Below are positions 10,335-20,784 of a stretch of DNA of 64,000 nucleotides, one piece after another. The number at the start of each line of letters is the position of its first letter. Positions within the stretch are counted from its first letter, which is position 1. Made by a program: the position numbers and the translations under genes. The notes beneath the pieces were generated by a model that did not search any database, had not been told where the DNA came from, and saw nothing but the letters and a program-made list of their open reading frames with translations. Source of the DNA: Fistulifera solaris (Eukaryota; Bacillariophyta; Bacillariophyceae; Naviculales; Stauroneidaceae); assembly GCA_030295235.1 (NCBI GenBank), contig AP026141.1, positions 558,001-622,000 of the forward strand. The letters are read 5' to 3'.

Positions 10335-10898
10335 ATGGAACCACCGAAACGAATATCACTGAATTCTTCGGTCGCGTGGCTCGAAGAGGACTCGTCTTTG
10401 TCCATGGACGATCATTGGGGCGATTTCCTAGGCAATGAATCATCACACGAGGGGCAACAAACGGCTTCTTTCTTGACTTTTTCGTCGATGGAAGCTTCGC
10501 GTGCCGACGTGAGCGATGACGAGGATGGAGCTTTCTACAGTGCCGATGATGATGACAGCATCCCAAGCTGGCAAGAGGGCGTACTTCATCACAACACTAA
10601 CATCGGTCAGATCGCCGATCCGTCACAAACAATGTTGCCGGATGCGAGTGCCTCATGGGAAGAATGTCGAAGGAAGCTGGCATTGTCAATGGAACGATCC
10701 AAGACTACTCGATTTTGGATTGAATCGAACATTATTCAATATTGCAACCCAACGACGAAAGAGGCTTTACTCAAAACACTACAATCTACTGCGCTTATGG
10801 AATCTATTTTACAGCAAACGCCAGAACAAAGTCCTTGGTTCATCGTCGAAGACGAACCGAGTCCGATGGCACAGAGGATCGTACACCAAACGGATTGA
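10335..10898 (+). CDS. Hypothetical acidic protein with WEECRRKLALSMERS motif
   Basis: A 187-residue ATG-initiated frame. The first 100 residues are acidic and Ser-rich (DVSDDEDGAFYSADDDDS), probably disordered. At about 107-127 lies WEECRRKLALSMERSKTTR, a basic amphipathic helix; from memory, a similar W..C..KL..SM.RS..TR pattern recurs in small uncharacterised diatom proteins. The C-terminal 60 residues are predicted helical (KEALLKTLQSTALMESIL). No catalytic motif, signal peptide or membrane segment. Function unknown; the motif suggests a real gene. Confidence 0.6.
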   Translation: MEPPKRISLNSSVAWLEEDSSLSMDDHWGDFLGNESSHEGQQTASFLTFSSMEASRADVSDDEDGAFYSADDDDSIPSWQEGVLHHNTNIGQIADPSQTMLPDASASWEECRRKLALSMERSKTTRFWIESNIIQYCNPTTKEALLKTLQSTALMESILQQTPEQSPWFIVEDEPSPMAQRIVHQTD

Positions 10899-10970
10899 CT
10901 AGAAGGCGACGAATAAGTCATGCTTTTAAATTTTGTTTCAAGAGATGAACTATTCTTCACCACTCATCAT

Positions 10971-11226
10971 TCACTCGTCGTGGAGCAATAAAGTCGTACT
11001 TTGGGCACCTCGAATCCACTGCATCGTTTCGAGTATCAGCTCTTCTTCGTCTTTTTTTCGGAAACCTAACCGGTTACAGGTAACAGGAGTATAGAGTGCA
11101 CTCATCTCGTAAGCACTGATTGAAACTTTTACAGAATGTGAGTCTTCCTCGTTTATTGCCTCATTCATCAAAGGTTCGTCGTCTACATTCCTCCCCTCTA
11201 GCGAGATCCAAATAGTGAGGCGCATT
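10971..11226 (-). CDS. Possible small hypothetical protein
   Basis: A minus-strand frame from ATG at 11226 (MRLTIWISLEGRNVDD) to a stop at 10971, 84 residues; a longer frame in phase reaches 11357. It is mixed-charge, with a basic patch GFRKKDEEELILETMQW, and no known domain. It overlaps the probable promoter of the plastid-protein gene at 11493, which weakens the case. Confidence 0.3.
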
Positions 11227-11492
11227 TTTTGGCGCGAACACGAACGGTCGGCCATTTGGCGTTCGGTACACAAAATGTGAGAGTGACTTCCGAGGTGACG
11301 TGTCCAGATTTTCGCGAACTCTTTTTTCAAGAAAGCTGTTTGTTCCAAAAGATCCATGCGACGAAGACACGAGAGAAAATAATCTATATCGTCCTTTTCT
11401 CATTCTTCCCCATTGCAACCCTTTACCTAGAAAAAGGGTGTATTTTGATACGTAGAGTACATTCAATTCGTCTTGAACGAATAAAAAGAGCC
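11227..11492. promoter_or_regulatory. Upstream region of plastid-protein paralogue 2
   Basis: An open frame runs through this stretch in phase with the gene at 11493 but has no signal-peptide logic of its own. I treat it as 5' flank or 5' UTR because the ATG at 11493 gives a clean signal peptide. Confidence 0.4.
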
Positions 11493-12347
11493 ATGAAGAT
11501 CTCTGTCTTGTTCCTCTTCGTCGTTCTTTCGCCGGCGACAGCTTTCCTTTCACCTCGTGCGTCGCCCCGCGTCTCAGTCGCGCAGTTCGCTTATTCCGGA
11601 ACGAACAGTAGGGTGAATGTAGCGACGTCAACCAACAATCCTCCTCCGACTGTTGCAAAACGACCCGAAGCGCGTCGTGCGAAAGAACTTTGGGAATCGA
11701 CCGTTCCAGTCATTATTCACGGAAGTTCGCTCCGAACGTGGTCATTTGCCAATCCCAACGTTGCACGCGTTCAAATCCTGCTGCGGACCGAAGGACGCCC
11801 GATGCATGCCAATATTGACCTTTGGCACGGACCCGACAATACACCGCAAAAAGTTGCCCTCTACATTGAAGACGGTGCCTTACGGCCGTTTCATGCCTAC
11901 GTGGAAACACCACGCAGTCCGAATGCGGTCGCTGTCTACAACACGGGGCAACTGGAATTTCCGTTAGCGGCCGTGGTGGAAGCCGATATCTTGACGGAAC
12001 CGTTGCCGAATCTAGTAATTGGCAATAGTCCACGAGTCATTCAAGGCGGTGCCTTGCACACGTATCCCTTCGATCCTACCGTTCAAAGTGTTGCTGTTTT
12101 ATTAAAGACGGACGGTCGACCGTTGAATGCCCGCATCGAACTGTTGCAGGGTCCCAACAACAACAAACAAGTCATGGAAGTTTATTCGGAAGATGGACTC
12201 GAACGACCATTCTATGTCGTTTTGGAAACACCGGGCAGTGGCAATGTGATTCGTATTGTCAACACGGCCACGATGGAGTTTCCATTAACGGCCTATTTGG
12301 AACCTGTGGTGGTGGATTCGACGTATCCGCCGGGAAGGTTTTGGTGA
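11493..12347 (+). CDS. Plastid-targeted duplicated-domain protein, paralogue 2
   Basis: A 284-residue protein with an intact frame. The ATG at 11493 gives MKISVLFLFVVLSPATAFLS, a signal peptide ending ATAF as expected for plastid import; the in-frame upstream extension is therefore rejected. The two modules match paralogue 1: IIHGSSLRTWSFANPNV / IDLWHGPDNTPQK / TGQLEFPL, then VIQGGALHTYPFDPTVQSV / IELLQGPNNNKQVMEVY / TATMEFPL. It lies about 4 kb from paralogue 1 in opposite orientation and 0.6 kb from paralogue 3 in the same orientation. Function unknown. Confidence 0.9.
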   Translation: MKISVLFLFVVLSPATAFLSPRASPRVSVAQFAYSGTNSRVNVATSTNNPPPTVAKRPEARRAKELWESTVPVIIHGSSLRTWSFANPNVARVQILLRTEGRPMHANIDLWHGPDNTPQKVALYIEDGALRPFHAYVETPRSPNAVAVYNTGQLEFPLAAVVEADILTEPLPNLVIGNSPRVIQGGALHTYPFDPTVQSVAVLLKTDGRPLNARIELLQGPNNNKQVMEVYSEDGLERPFYVVLETPGSGNVIRIVNTATMEFPLTAYLEPVVVDSTYPPGRFW

Positions 12348-12981
12348 AAGAAAGAATGACACGCAATTGTGTGTCGACGCATGTAGTGCCTCGTTGCTTT
12401 CTTATTATACGTGACTTTGCTGATGTAGTTGACTAGTGTTTTTAAATTATTGCTGGAAAGGTCATGCATTTTTCAGTTGAAATTGCTAAAGACATAGGGT
12501 CACTGCCTCCAACCGCACTTCAGATATTCATTCGTTCTTAGCTCGTTCACGATTTCTGAGTCGTGAATCGTGCTCTGGCGCGCGCCTCCGCCGCTTCTAT
12601 GAAATTTAGTACTTCGTACGGCAGACCCAAATCTGGTATAGGGAGTAATGTTCTCTGGTTTCATAGGACTTCAATTTTCGATTCCGATTTCCTAAGTAAA
12701 TCGACAAAGTACTAATTGATATATACCATTTAGAGTGCCGGACACGGATACATAATACAATTTGTCTCGCCGAGACACGGATACATAGCCGCATTTTTCT
12801 TTGAGCGACCGTTTGGAAATGCCGATCTTGGATGATGTCAAATGGTTGGCGGTAGATCTCAAAAGGCTTCGGCGGCGGAGATCTATTCATAACTTTCCTT
12901 CTCCCCCTTTTGGTCCTTAAGCCAAGCTTACAAAAGCTTTTTGTTACAGGAACGCTAGTTTTTGAAATTATCGACAAAACG
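12348..12981. other. Intergenic between plastid-protein paralogues
   Basis: A short hairpin (ttcacga, 8-base loop, tcgtgaa) lies at 12546-12567, and acacggatacata occurs twice, near 12735 and 12773. No gene is seen. Confidence 0.5.
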
Positions 12982-13902
12982 ATGAAAGCCTACACATATT
13001 TCCTCCTGTTGCTGGCTTGCGAGCCTTCACTAGCATTCTCTCCCCAAGCCCCCCAACGTGATGTATCACGGACTGCACTGTTTTCTACCCCCGGCATGGG
13101 CGAACGTGTCATGGAAAACTTGAATCTTCAACCACCGATGAGCCCCGCGGCCGGTGGCCTGGCCGCCCTGGAATGCCCTCCGCCCCCGAACGCGTCAATC
13201 AAGGCCCCATGAATGGCAACACTTCGTGGGACATGGCTACACCCGTTTTAATTCAAGGAAATTCACTTCGCACCTGGTCCTTTGATCAAAATGTCAAGAG
13301 AGTACAGCTACTGATGAGGACCGGAGGTCGACCCATGCATTCGAACGTGGAATTATGGCACGGTCCCGACAATACTCCACAGAAAATTGGCTTGTACGTG
13401 GAAGATGGCAACGAACGACCGATGAATGCTGTCATTGAATTGCCCAAAGGACCCAACAGTGTCGCCGTATTCAACACGGGTAACTTGGAATTCCCCCCTC
13501 TCGGCCGGTGTACAACCCGGTTCGGAGGAGCCCATGGACATTTCGGTATTGAAAACCGCCCGCACCATACAAGGAGGGGCGCTGCATACCTACCCCTTTG
13601 ACGCGACGGTACAAAGCGTTCAAATTTTGCTAAGAACCGAAGGACGACCGCTGAATGCCCGTATTGAGTTGTTGCAAGGTCCTAACAACAACAAACAAGT
13701 CATGGAAGTCTACACGGAAGATGGCTACGATCGACCGTTTTATGTGGTGATTGCCACACCCGGCAGCGGCAACGTCATTCGTTTGTTAAATACAGCTCCG
13801 CTCGAATTTCCTCTCACGGCGTCCGTCGAACCCTTGGAAGTGGCCACTACGTTCGATGCCATGTCGGATGGACGCACCTTCAACGATATCAACATTTATT
13901 AA
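12982..13902 (+). CDS. Plastid-targeted duplicated-domain protein, paralogue 3, two frame changes
   Basis: Starts MKAYTYFLLLLACEPSLAFS, a signal peptide ending SLAF, followed by a transit-like segment. The family modules follow but are spread over three frames: frame 1 to about 13170, frame 2 with LIQGNSLRTWSFDQNVKRV and VELWHGPDNTPQK to about 13495, and frame 3 with TIQGGALHTYPFDATVQSV through IELLQGPNNNKQVMEVY to a stop at 13902. The first change lies next to ctgga at 13168-13172 (one G too few), the second in a run of six C at 13493-13498 (one C too many). Both are in short homopolymers and the flanking residues stay family-like right up to the change, so these look like base-call errors rather than decay. 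If real, this copy would be a recent pseudogene. Confidence 0.8.
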
Positions 13903-14648
13903 CTATCATTAGACAAATCACGCGATCCCTTTGATCTCGGATGCTGCAAATACACACGCGCGCAATTTTAAAAGTTAAAGACGATAAAATACAGCTTTCA
14001 TCAACGCAGTTACAAAACAATCGTATTCTTTCTAGTCATTGTCGTGGTCGCCTTTCTTCCAAAACCTGTATGATTCCTCTTGGAACGTATCAATGTGGGC
14101 CGACATATAATTTTATATGGTTTTGTAAGTTTATTGCTTGTCTGCTCGCAATAGCCATCATCTTGTTTTGTTTCATCGAGCTCTTCCTAGTTTTTGCGTT
14201 TCGCGTGGCTTAAGGTTACGGGTCACGAGAGGTGAGCGCCAAATTTACCGGAAGTAGGTCGTTTCGGTTCTCCGTGATTCATTCAGTTCAAAACGGAAGA
14301 TTTAGGCTCGTTTGATATCAAAAACGTGATTTATCAGTTCTTACTGTTTTTCAGTAGATCGCTCTGACGTCCCAGTTCCCAGTATGACTGTCAAACGATA
14401 CAATTGTGTACCGCAATCGGGTTCAAAAGCGTCCCCCCAACGAAACATCGCAACAGCCGGCGGCCAACGTCGCCTCGATGATTACGTTGCGCGCAAAACG
14501 ATCCACAGAAGTATTGCCCTGCACTTCTTGTTGACTCTATAGTCTATTTGATAGATATCTGTTCTCGCTATTTTGATTGTTTCTTTTGCTTCATAACTTT
14601 CAAAAAGGACTACGTCGTGCGCTGACACAGAATTTAAACGAAGGCAAA
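13903..14648. other. Intergenic, no gene seen
   Basis: An open frame at 13941-14213 (90 codons, hydrophobic C-terminus) has no family match and I do not call it. The remainder is upstream of the E2 gene. Confidence 0.45.
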
Positions 14649-15713
14649 ATGAGCAACAACAACAATCACTCCGCAGGTGACTCTTCCTCGCAACAGCCCA
14701 CTGTATTCGTTGAAGTCGACCCGACCGACGAAGACGCCGCAGTCATCTCCGGTCCTACGATTTCTTCCGCTTCGGCAGAAGATTCACCAACGCAAATTCC
14801 TCCCGAGCCCGTCGATAAATGCAACACAGAAGAGGAAGAAGAAGACGAGTACGAATATGAATACGAAGAAGACGAGGATGCTCCATTTTCTGGATTCCTC
14901 GTCAATGATTCTTCGAATCTGTTGATTCACACCGAGTCCTCGAAAGCCGCGGATACGAGTAACACTACAGACGCCGCTCCGGAGGGCATCGCCACGATTC
15001 GGGACGATGAAGAATCATCATCGACGACGGCCCCGAAACAAAAATGGCGTCAACCCAGTCAGGAAGCCGTCAGCATGTCGTTGCGGGCCGAACAAGAAAC
15101 GACGGGAGGGAAACGACGATTGGCGCAGGACTTGTATCGGATCATGAATCAAGACACGTCCGAGGCCGGATTTTCGCTCCATCCCACGGCGGAGGATTCC
15201 ATGAAACACTGGACGATTGAATTGTTTCAATTTGATCCGGACAGTAATCTGGCGAAAGATATGAAAGTCTTGGGAATTGAGCACATTGAACTCGAAATGA
15301 CGTTTCCGGATCAATATCCGTTCGAGCCTCCGTTTGTACGAGTCGTCAAGCCGCGGTTCAAACGCCAAACGGGTTTTGTCATGAGTGGGGCACTGTGTAT
15401 GGAATTGCTCACCAAAGATGGCTGGAATCCGGTCAATGATATTGAGTCCGTCATTGTATCGATTCGATCGTTGTTGGTCGTCGGTGACGGCCGTCTCGAA
15501 GCTGCTTATAACTTGACCGATACTCGTTATCAAGAGCTGTTGGCGGCCGCCACGGAGGTGAAAGCGGGTGCGAAGCGTCCCCGGACCGACTCTTCGAAGA
15601 ATGCCGGCGGTGCGTACACGACCGCCGAAGCCGAAGCTGCTTATACTCATTTAAGTGACTATCACAAGAAGAAAGGTTGGGATTCGTCAGGATGGTGGGC
15701 CCGTAAAGGCTAA
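14649..15713 (+). CDS. UBE2Q-like ubiquitin-conjugating enzyme
   Basis: A 354-residue protein. Residues 1-150 are acidic, disordered and Glu/Tyr-rich. The UBC domain covers about 155-295: HWTIELFQFDPDS, YPFEPPFVRVVKP and the active-site block GALCMELLTKDGW with catalytic Cys C250. The insertion pattern and the CMELLT-GW signature match the UBE2Q family rather than canonical E2s, which carry HPN before the cysteine. The C-terminal 50 residues are Lys/Ala-rich and end SSGWWARKG. UBE2Q enzymes conjugate ubiquitin, some on hydroxyl residues; that detail is family knowledge. Start ATG at 14649; the longer in-phase frame from 14577 lacks an ATG. Confidence 0.88.
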   Translation: MSNNNNHSAGDSSSQQPTVFVEVDPTDEDAAVISGPTISSASAEDSPTQIPPEPVDKCNTEEEEEDEYEYEYEEDEDAPFSGFLVNDSSNLLIHTESSKAADTSNTTDAAPEGIATIRDDEESSSTTAPKQKWRQPSQEAVSMSLRAEQETTGGKRRLAQDLYRIMNQDTSEAGFSLHPTAEDSMKHWTIELFQFDPDSNLAKDMKVLGIEHIELEMTFPDQYPFEPPFVRVVKPRFKRQTGFVMSGALCMELLTKDGWNPVNDIESVIVSIRSLLVVGDGRLEAAYNLTDTRYQELLAAATEVKAGAKRPRTDSSKNAGGAYTTAEAEAAYTHLSDYHKKKGWDSSGWWARKG

Positions 15714-15964
15714 GTCTATCGAATGCTGTCAACGGTACAGCAGTCTCTGCATTTCTCTCTCCCATTCTTACAATTAGAATTTGCGGACGAATACGTTCGT
15801 GATTGCATGTCTAAAACTTTTACAATCTCAATGACTCTCCTTCTTCCTATTCTTTCCTTTAGTAGTCTAGTTGATTAAAAGGTGCATGAAACGCTCTAGG
15901 ATACGAAGATTGTGATATTGGCGCAAGCAAATGTCCTTTATAGTATTGTGTTTAGTTGTATAAG

Positions 15965-16880
15965 TTATGCCACCGCCAAATAGCACCACACCGCACCAAT
16001 TACAATCGCCAGAATCGATGAAACAAAGCTTAACTTTTGTGGAATATCCGGTCGATCCAACACCTGCCCCGCTTTCCGCGTTCCTTCACCAATCAGTGTC
16101 GTTGCCAAAGCCATGGTCGTCATCGTTCCGACGGCGTACGCGGAAAGAAAGGCCAAACTCCCACCCCACGTGGCCACCGCCACGGCGGGGGCCAACGACG
16201 GTGCTCCATCCCACGAAAACCCGTGCAATATGCCATTGAAGAGGACGGCGCGTTTTTGTGTCGAATGTTTCGAAGCGACTTGATCCACGACTGCCGCCGA
16301 GAGGGATTGCGAAGCCATCGTGGTGGTCAAATCTTGTTCCCATTCTCGTGCTTCCCGAATGCCCATGACACCAATGACTATGAGAGAAAGACCCACAGCA
16401 ATTTCTGTGACATGCGATGCCCCCGCCAAGACCTTTTCAATCCCTTTCATCCGGTTAATAGTCGATTTGAGTCCAAAGGCCGTCAATCCCAACAACGTCG
16501 CCGACAATCCGTGTCCCATGCCCCAAAGGGCTCCGACACGGACCGCACGGTACCATCGTTGTCCACAACAGCGCGGCAATAACGCGGCCAAGTGATCGGG
16601 GCCTACGAAGTGTGAGTGAATGCCATGTGAAAAGGTATAAAATTGAATACGCACCGGCAATCGCATGCAAACCACCGGCAAAGAGTCCTCCTGTAATTGC
16701 TCCAGCAATGGCACCAAATCCGGCGGCCGGAGCTGCTTTCAATGATGTTGTTGTTGATTGGATAGGTTTTACCGGTCGTAGTGCCATTGATTTGTGAGTC
16801 GTCGAGAAACCTTCGACGTCGTGACAAAAGAATAACTGGAGGATGAAGAGTAGTAGCAGATGACAGGATGTCCGTCTCAT
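15965..16880 (-). CDS. NicO/UreH-like metal transporter, two exons, organelle-targeted
   Basis: Exon 1 (16880-16655) starts MRRTSCHLLLLFILQLFFCH and reaches VEGFSTT, a signal peptide with Phe just after it, so plastid targeting is possible. A 52-bp GT-AG intron (16654-16603) is followed by exon 2 (16602-15965). Joining gives HAIAGPDHLAALLP, the HX4DH signature of the nickel/cobalt (NicO/RcnA) and UreH-like superfamily, and a 287-residue product. Further blocks are WGMGHGLSA, LSLIVIGVMGIREA and ILHGFSWDGAPSLAPA, with about six membrane spans. A likely role is divalent-metal movement across a plastid membrane; the substrate is not readable. It is the first of three neighbouring transporter-like genes. 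Confidence 0.85.
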
Positions 16881-17493
16881 TTTTCTTCTAATTTCTGTAT
16901 CGAATTCGGTCGTTCTTTCTCTGTTATCAGAGAATGCTCGTGCTTGGCTGACACGGGTGTTATAATGAATCAATATTGCCGTTGTTGACTTTCTTCAACT
17001 CGCACTTTTGTTGTGTTTTCTCGAGACTGCGTCGTAGGTGCGTGTCGGCGGTTTTTTTCGCGACGACGAAACAAGCGGCGGAGAACCATCCTTTCGACCG
17101 AGTACCGCGAACGAGAAAGGTAACCTTCTGTACATTCTGTCATAGAGTGGGTGACGCGGTGCACCGTGCACCTTGTGCACCTTCTGGCAAGTCATACAAG
17201 ATTGTAGGATCAATACCGTACCGACATTTTTAAAACTTCCACGGGGAGGAAAAAATGGCTTGCTTGTTCTAATTGCTTTTTCGATGCATTTCTCGGTCGG
17301 CTCCACCATGATGATAAAACAGTTGCTTCAATCACAACATTTTTCGTCATTCATGCTTCACTTAGTACCGAAGAAAAGCTTTGAGAATGTATAGAACAAC
17401 ATATCTTGTCAAAAGAGCGAGATAATAATCGAAGTGGCGAAGTCATTGATCCGCTTTCTCATTTCGACCATCCAATTTCTCGCACGGATCATC
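16881..17493. other. Divergent promoter region
   Basis: Shared upstream DNA of the NicO-like (minus) and YnfA-like (plus) genes. Overlapping frames here have no domain support. Confidence 0.5.
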
Positions 17494-17910
17494 ATGTCGA
17501 ACGAAGGAAGTGCATCGTCGACAAGTCAAGATGATGCCTCCGCGAAAGACGATACCCACTGGACGACGGCCTTCGTGTTACAGACAATCGTCTTGTTTCT
17601 CGTCACGGGCCTGGCCGAAATTGGGGGCGGTTGGTTGGTCTGGAAATGCGTCCGCGACCATCGTCCGTGGTGGTGGGGTGTCGCGGGAAGTCTGGTTTTA
17701 GTAGCATATGGCTTCTTGCCCACACTACAACCCGTCGTGGACTCGTTTGGTCGCATTTATGCCGTCTACGGTGGATTCTTTATTGCGCTTTCCTTATTGT
17801 GGGGATGGGGACTGGACGGGGATCGGCACGATGTCGGTGATGTCGTGGGTAGTGCAGTGGCTTTGGTCGGTGTGTTGTTGATGCTATTTTGGCCTATGCG
17901 GGAAACGTAG
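17494..17910 (+). CDS. YnfA/UPF0060-family small membrane protein
   Basis: A 138-residue protein. After a polar N-terminus of about 28 residues, four hydrophobic segments follow the UPF0060 pattern: GLAEIGGGWLVWKCV, WWWGVAGSLVLVAYG, LPTLQP followed by FGRIYAVYGGFFIALSLLWGW, and GSAVALVGVLLMLFW. AEIGGG, LPTLQP and YAVYGG are near-invariant family marks. The family is mainly bacterial and related in fold to small multidrug transporters; a eukaryotic member suggests past transfer from bacteria, which is inference. I chose the ATG at 17494 because the upstream in-phase extension begins without an ATG. Substrate unknown. Confidence 0.88.
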   Translation: MSNEGSASSTSQDDASAKDDTHWTTAFVLQTIVLFLVTGLAEIGGGWLVWKCVRDHRPWWWGVAGSLVLVAYGFLPTLQPVVDSFGRIYAVYGGFFIALSLLWGWGLDGDRHDVGDVVGSAVALVGVLLMLFWPMRET

Positions 17911-18424
17911 AACAAGATAGAATCACGGTTGAAATATGAAAGATCGAAACGACTGCTTCTATTATTTAAAAAATGAACCAACCTTCAATGTTCTCAGCAA
18001 GCATTTCTTATTGCAATGTCACTGTAGTGGATGACTTCGGAGTTCGCTGTAGTTTTGAAAGATCCTCTAGTCTAGTCTAGAGTCTACCACCTTTTTTTAT
18101 GTTATCAGCGTCGGTGTATCCTTATCCTTAGCCTTAACGGAGTTGTGTCGTCATGCAGACACGCACAGACGCCAGACCCGCAAGTCGGCCATCCATCTTC
18201 GGGCGCGAATCTCCCAGATTCAGCAGACAGCCGGCTGAACGATCGACAGTACTCGACGAGAAATTTAGCAACTCAAATCGTTACACGAAAAGATTTGCCG
18301 CGTTCGGCGTCAGCATCGCCATTGTTCGAAAAAATAATGCATCATTCGTTTCTCATTCATCACCACCAGTGACATTCTGCACAAACAATAGATTAAAATT
18401 CATTCTCACAAACTTCATAAGACA
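17911..18424. other. Intergenic with open frame, no gene called
   Basis: A 91-codon ATG frame at 18153-18428 overlaps the start of the chromate transporter gene; it could be an upstream ORF in its 5' UTR. Nothing else is seen. Confidence 0.4.
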
Positions 18425-20192
18425 ATGACCAAAGACATGTCGCCGCAAGAAGAAAAGACCGAAGAAGACGTCGATAGGAAAAACGACGTCGAAGATGTCG
18501 AACTCGCGGAAACGGAGGATGGATCCGGTGACAAACTAGAAGAAAGTGACGACAAGAGAATCCACATGAAGGTTGCCGCCGACGCTCCTTGGAAGGATCG
18601 TATGTGGGAAGTCTTTACGACTTTCTGGCCCCTCGGTTTCATTGCGTTTGGTGGTCCACAAGCGCACGTGGCCATTTTGCGAGATCATTTGGTGGTGCAG
18701 CGCGATTGGTTGGATGAAGAACAGTTTACGGAACTCTTTGCGATCGGGCAGGTATGTGATGTATTCGTGTCTGTAAAATAAAAAAGGAACCTTGAGACTG
18801 ACTGTTTCGTTTCTTTGTGACGATCACAGGGTCTCCCGGGTCCGACGAGTACGCAGCTGGTGATTTCTACGGCGCTCAGTCGTGCCGGTCCTTTGGGAGG
18901 ACTCATGGCATTGTTGTTATGGAATCTCCCGGGTCTCGTTGTACTCACCTTGTGCGGTGTACTCATTGATGCGGTACGTACCGAGAGAGAATGTAAAGGT
19001 TCGCCCAAAGTTGGAGAGCAAACCAAACTCATATCTATCTTTTTTGACTGACAGTACATTGATCCCAATAATCCCCCGTGGTATCTCATTGGTCTTCCAC
19101 CGGCTGCCATCAGTCTCGTTTTCAAGGCTTTCTACGGCTTTGCTTCCAAGCTTGATACACTGGGTATTATCTTGGTACGTAACGCAACCTCTGTCCTACT
19201 CTATTTTTTTCTTGTAACTTTATCTCACACGTCCCACAGGCCCTCTTCTCCTCGTGTGTAGCTGTTTTGATCAATAACGACGATGATATCAAAGCCAATA
19301 GCAGTCAGTGGGTCTTTCCTACGTGTCTGGCCATCGGTGCGCTCATTACATGGGTCGATTCCAAGCGTGAAAAGCCCTTTTCGAACTATGGTAGTCCCTC
19401 GAAAGGTTGGGACCGTGATACTGACGAAACATTCAAGCGCATCGGTATTCCGTTGTGGGTCGGCGCTATCATATTTTGTGTCTATCTCGGTGTCCTGGTC
19501 TTGGCGATTGTATTGGCGGATGTGGCGAAGATTGAAAACGAATACTTGGAGATTTTCGAAATCATGTACCGTATCGGTAGTATTATCTTTGGTGGAGGTC
19601 AGGTGGTACTTCCGATGCTTCAAGATGAGGTTGTTCCGGCTTGGATGACGAATAGTCAATTCTTACAAGGTTTGGGTATTGCTCAGTCCATGCCGGGTCC
19701 TTTGTTCAACTTCTCGGCCTATCTCGGTGCTGTTTATCAAGGTGTTCCCGGAGCTCTCGTTGCCTTTGTTGGTTTATTTGGACCGGGTGTCATTCTTATT
19801 TTTGCATTCTGTCCGTTCTGGTACGTTTTTGCGATCTTCAATATTCATAATCACCGCCTGAATGTGGCACTCACTTTATGAATTTCAGGGCCCGACTTCG
19901 TCACAACCAAGACTTTAAAGCCATTCTCAAGGGTCTCAATTCGACTGCCATTGGTCTTGTTGGTGCTGCGTGTATCATTCTTTGGGAATCTGCCATTTCG
20001 GGATCAGCCGATGCCATTGTATTTTCAATCGCCTTTACTTTGGCCGTAGTCTTTAACGTCCAGGCTCCTCTTTGCATCCTCGTGGGTGGAATCGTCGGAG
20101 CCCTCATGCACCCGGACGCTCTGGATCTAGGCCAGCGCGCCTATTGCGTTGATTCTGGCTTTGTCATCCCGCCTCCCGAGAATGAATTGTAG
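18425..20192 (+). CDS. Chromate-ion transporter (CHR family), five exons
   Basis: Exons at 18425-18751, 18830-18973, 19055-19174, 19240-19820 and 19889-20192, all with GT-AG introns of 65-81 bp; the joined frame gives 491 residues. The N-terminal 55 residues are acidic and polar. The first CHR domain begins FTTFWPLGFIAFGGPQAHV and contains IGQGLPGPTSTQLV across the first intron; the second begins RIGSIIFGGGQVVLPML and contains GIAQSMPGPLFNFSAYLG. Two CHR domains make it the long-chain type, with roughly ten to eleven membrane spans. CHR proteins export chromate or act in sulfate-related anion exchange; in algae the natural substrate is unclear. Exon 1 ends exactly after a codon, as do exons 2 and 3. 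Confidence 0.93.
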
Positions 20193-20784
20193 ATCCTTGA
20201 TACCGTGCCCTCATGAAAGTGAGGATGTTACGGCGGTGTTGATGTATGTGATCGCGACAGAACTAATTGTCAGTGTAGGCTGAGGATTGAAATAAACCAT
20301 CTATAGCTGTTGCGGTGTTTCTTGTGTATAAAATCCTTCTATCTATTTCTTCTGTTCTACGACAGCTAGTGTTTTATAACGCTACCTGGTACTGGTTCGG
20401 AGTAAAATAATGTCACCTAAGATCTAGTTTTGCACGCTTCCATCGTCCACTCCCACAACCTCGTGACTGGACCGGTTGTTTTAGCTTTCGAAAAATATCG
20501 TTTAGAATTGAGCCGACGGGAATGTTCTTTTGTCGTTAGTTCTTACATTACATAGGACCAATGACTCTTTATTGGACACTTTGCTTATAAACACAGAACA
20601 TCAAACTAGTCGTGTACATTCTGCGCGAGGTTCGTGCGACGTGGCATAGGTACACTCCGATATCTCCGCCTTCCAAGCATCCGGCGCATTTGTTTCTTCT
20701 CCCACCACTTTTTCGGTGTGTTTGTTTTGGATCGGTGTCCGTTTGCTTGTTGTTTTTGTATCTTGTCATTGTGATCGTGTCAAC
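20193..20784. other. Intergenic, no gene seen
   Basis: 3' flank of the chromate transporter and upstream DNA of the BspA-like gene. A minus-strand frame here has no domain support. Confidence 0.5.

Noticed and set aside
11229-11492. N-terminal extension of plastid-protein paralogue 2
   Set aside because: The downstream ATG gives a clean signal peptide matching the other two paralogues.
12606-12977. 123-codon minus-strand frame
   Set aside because: Basic, low-complexity translation with no family likeness, in an intergenic region overlapping a promoter.
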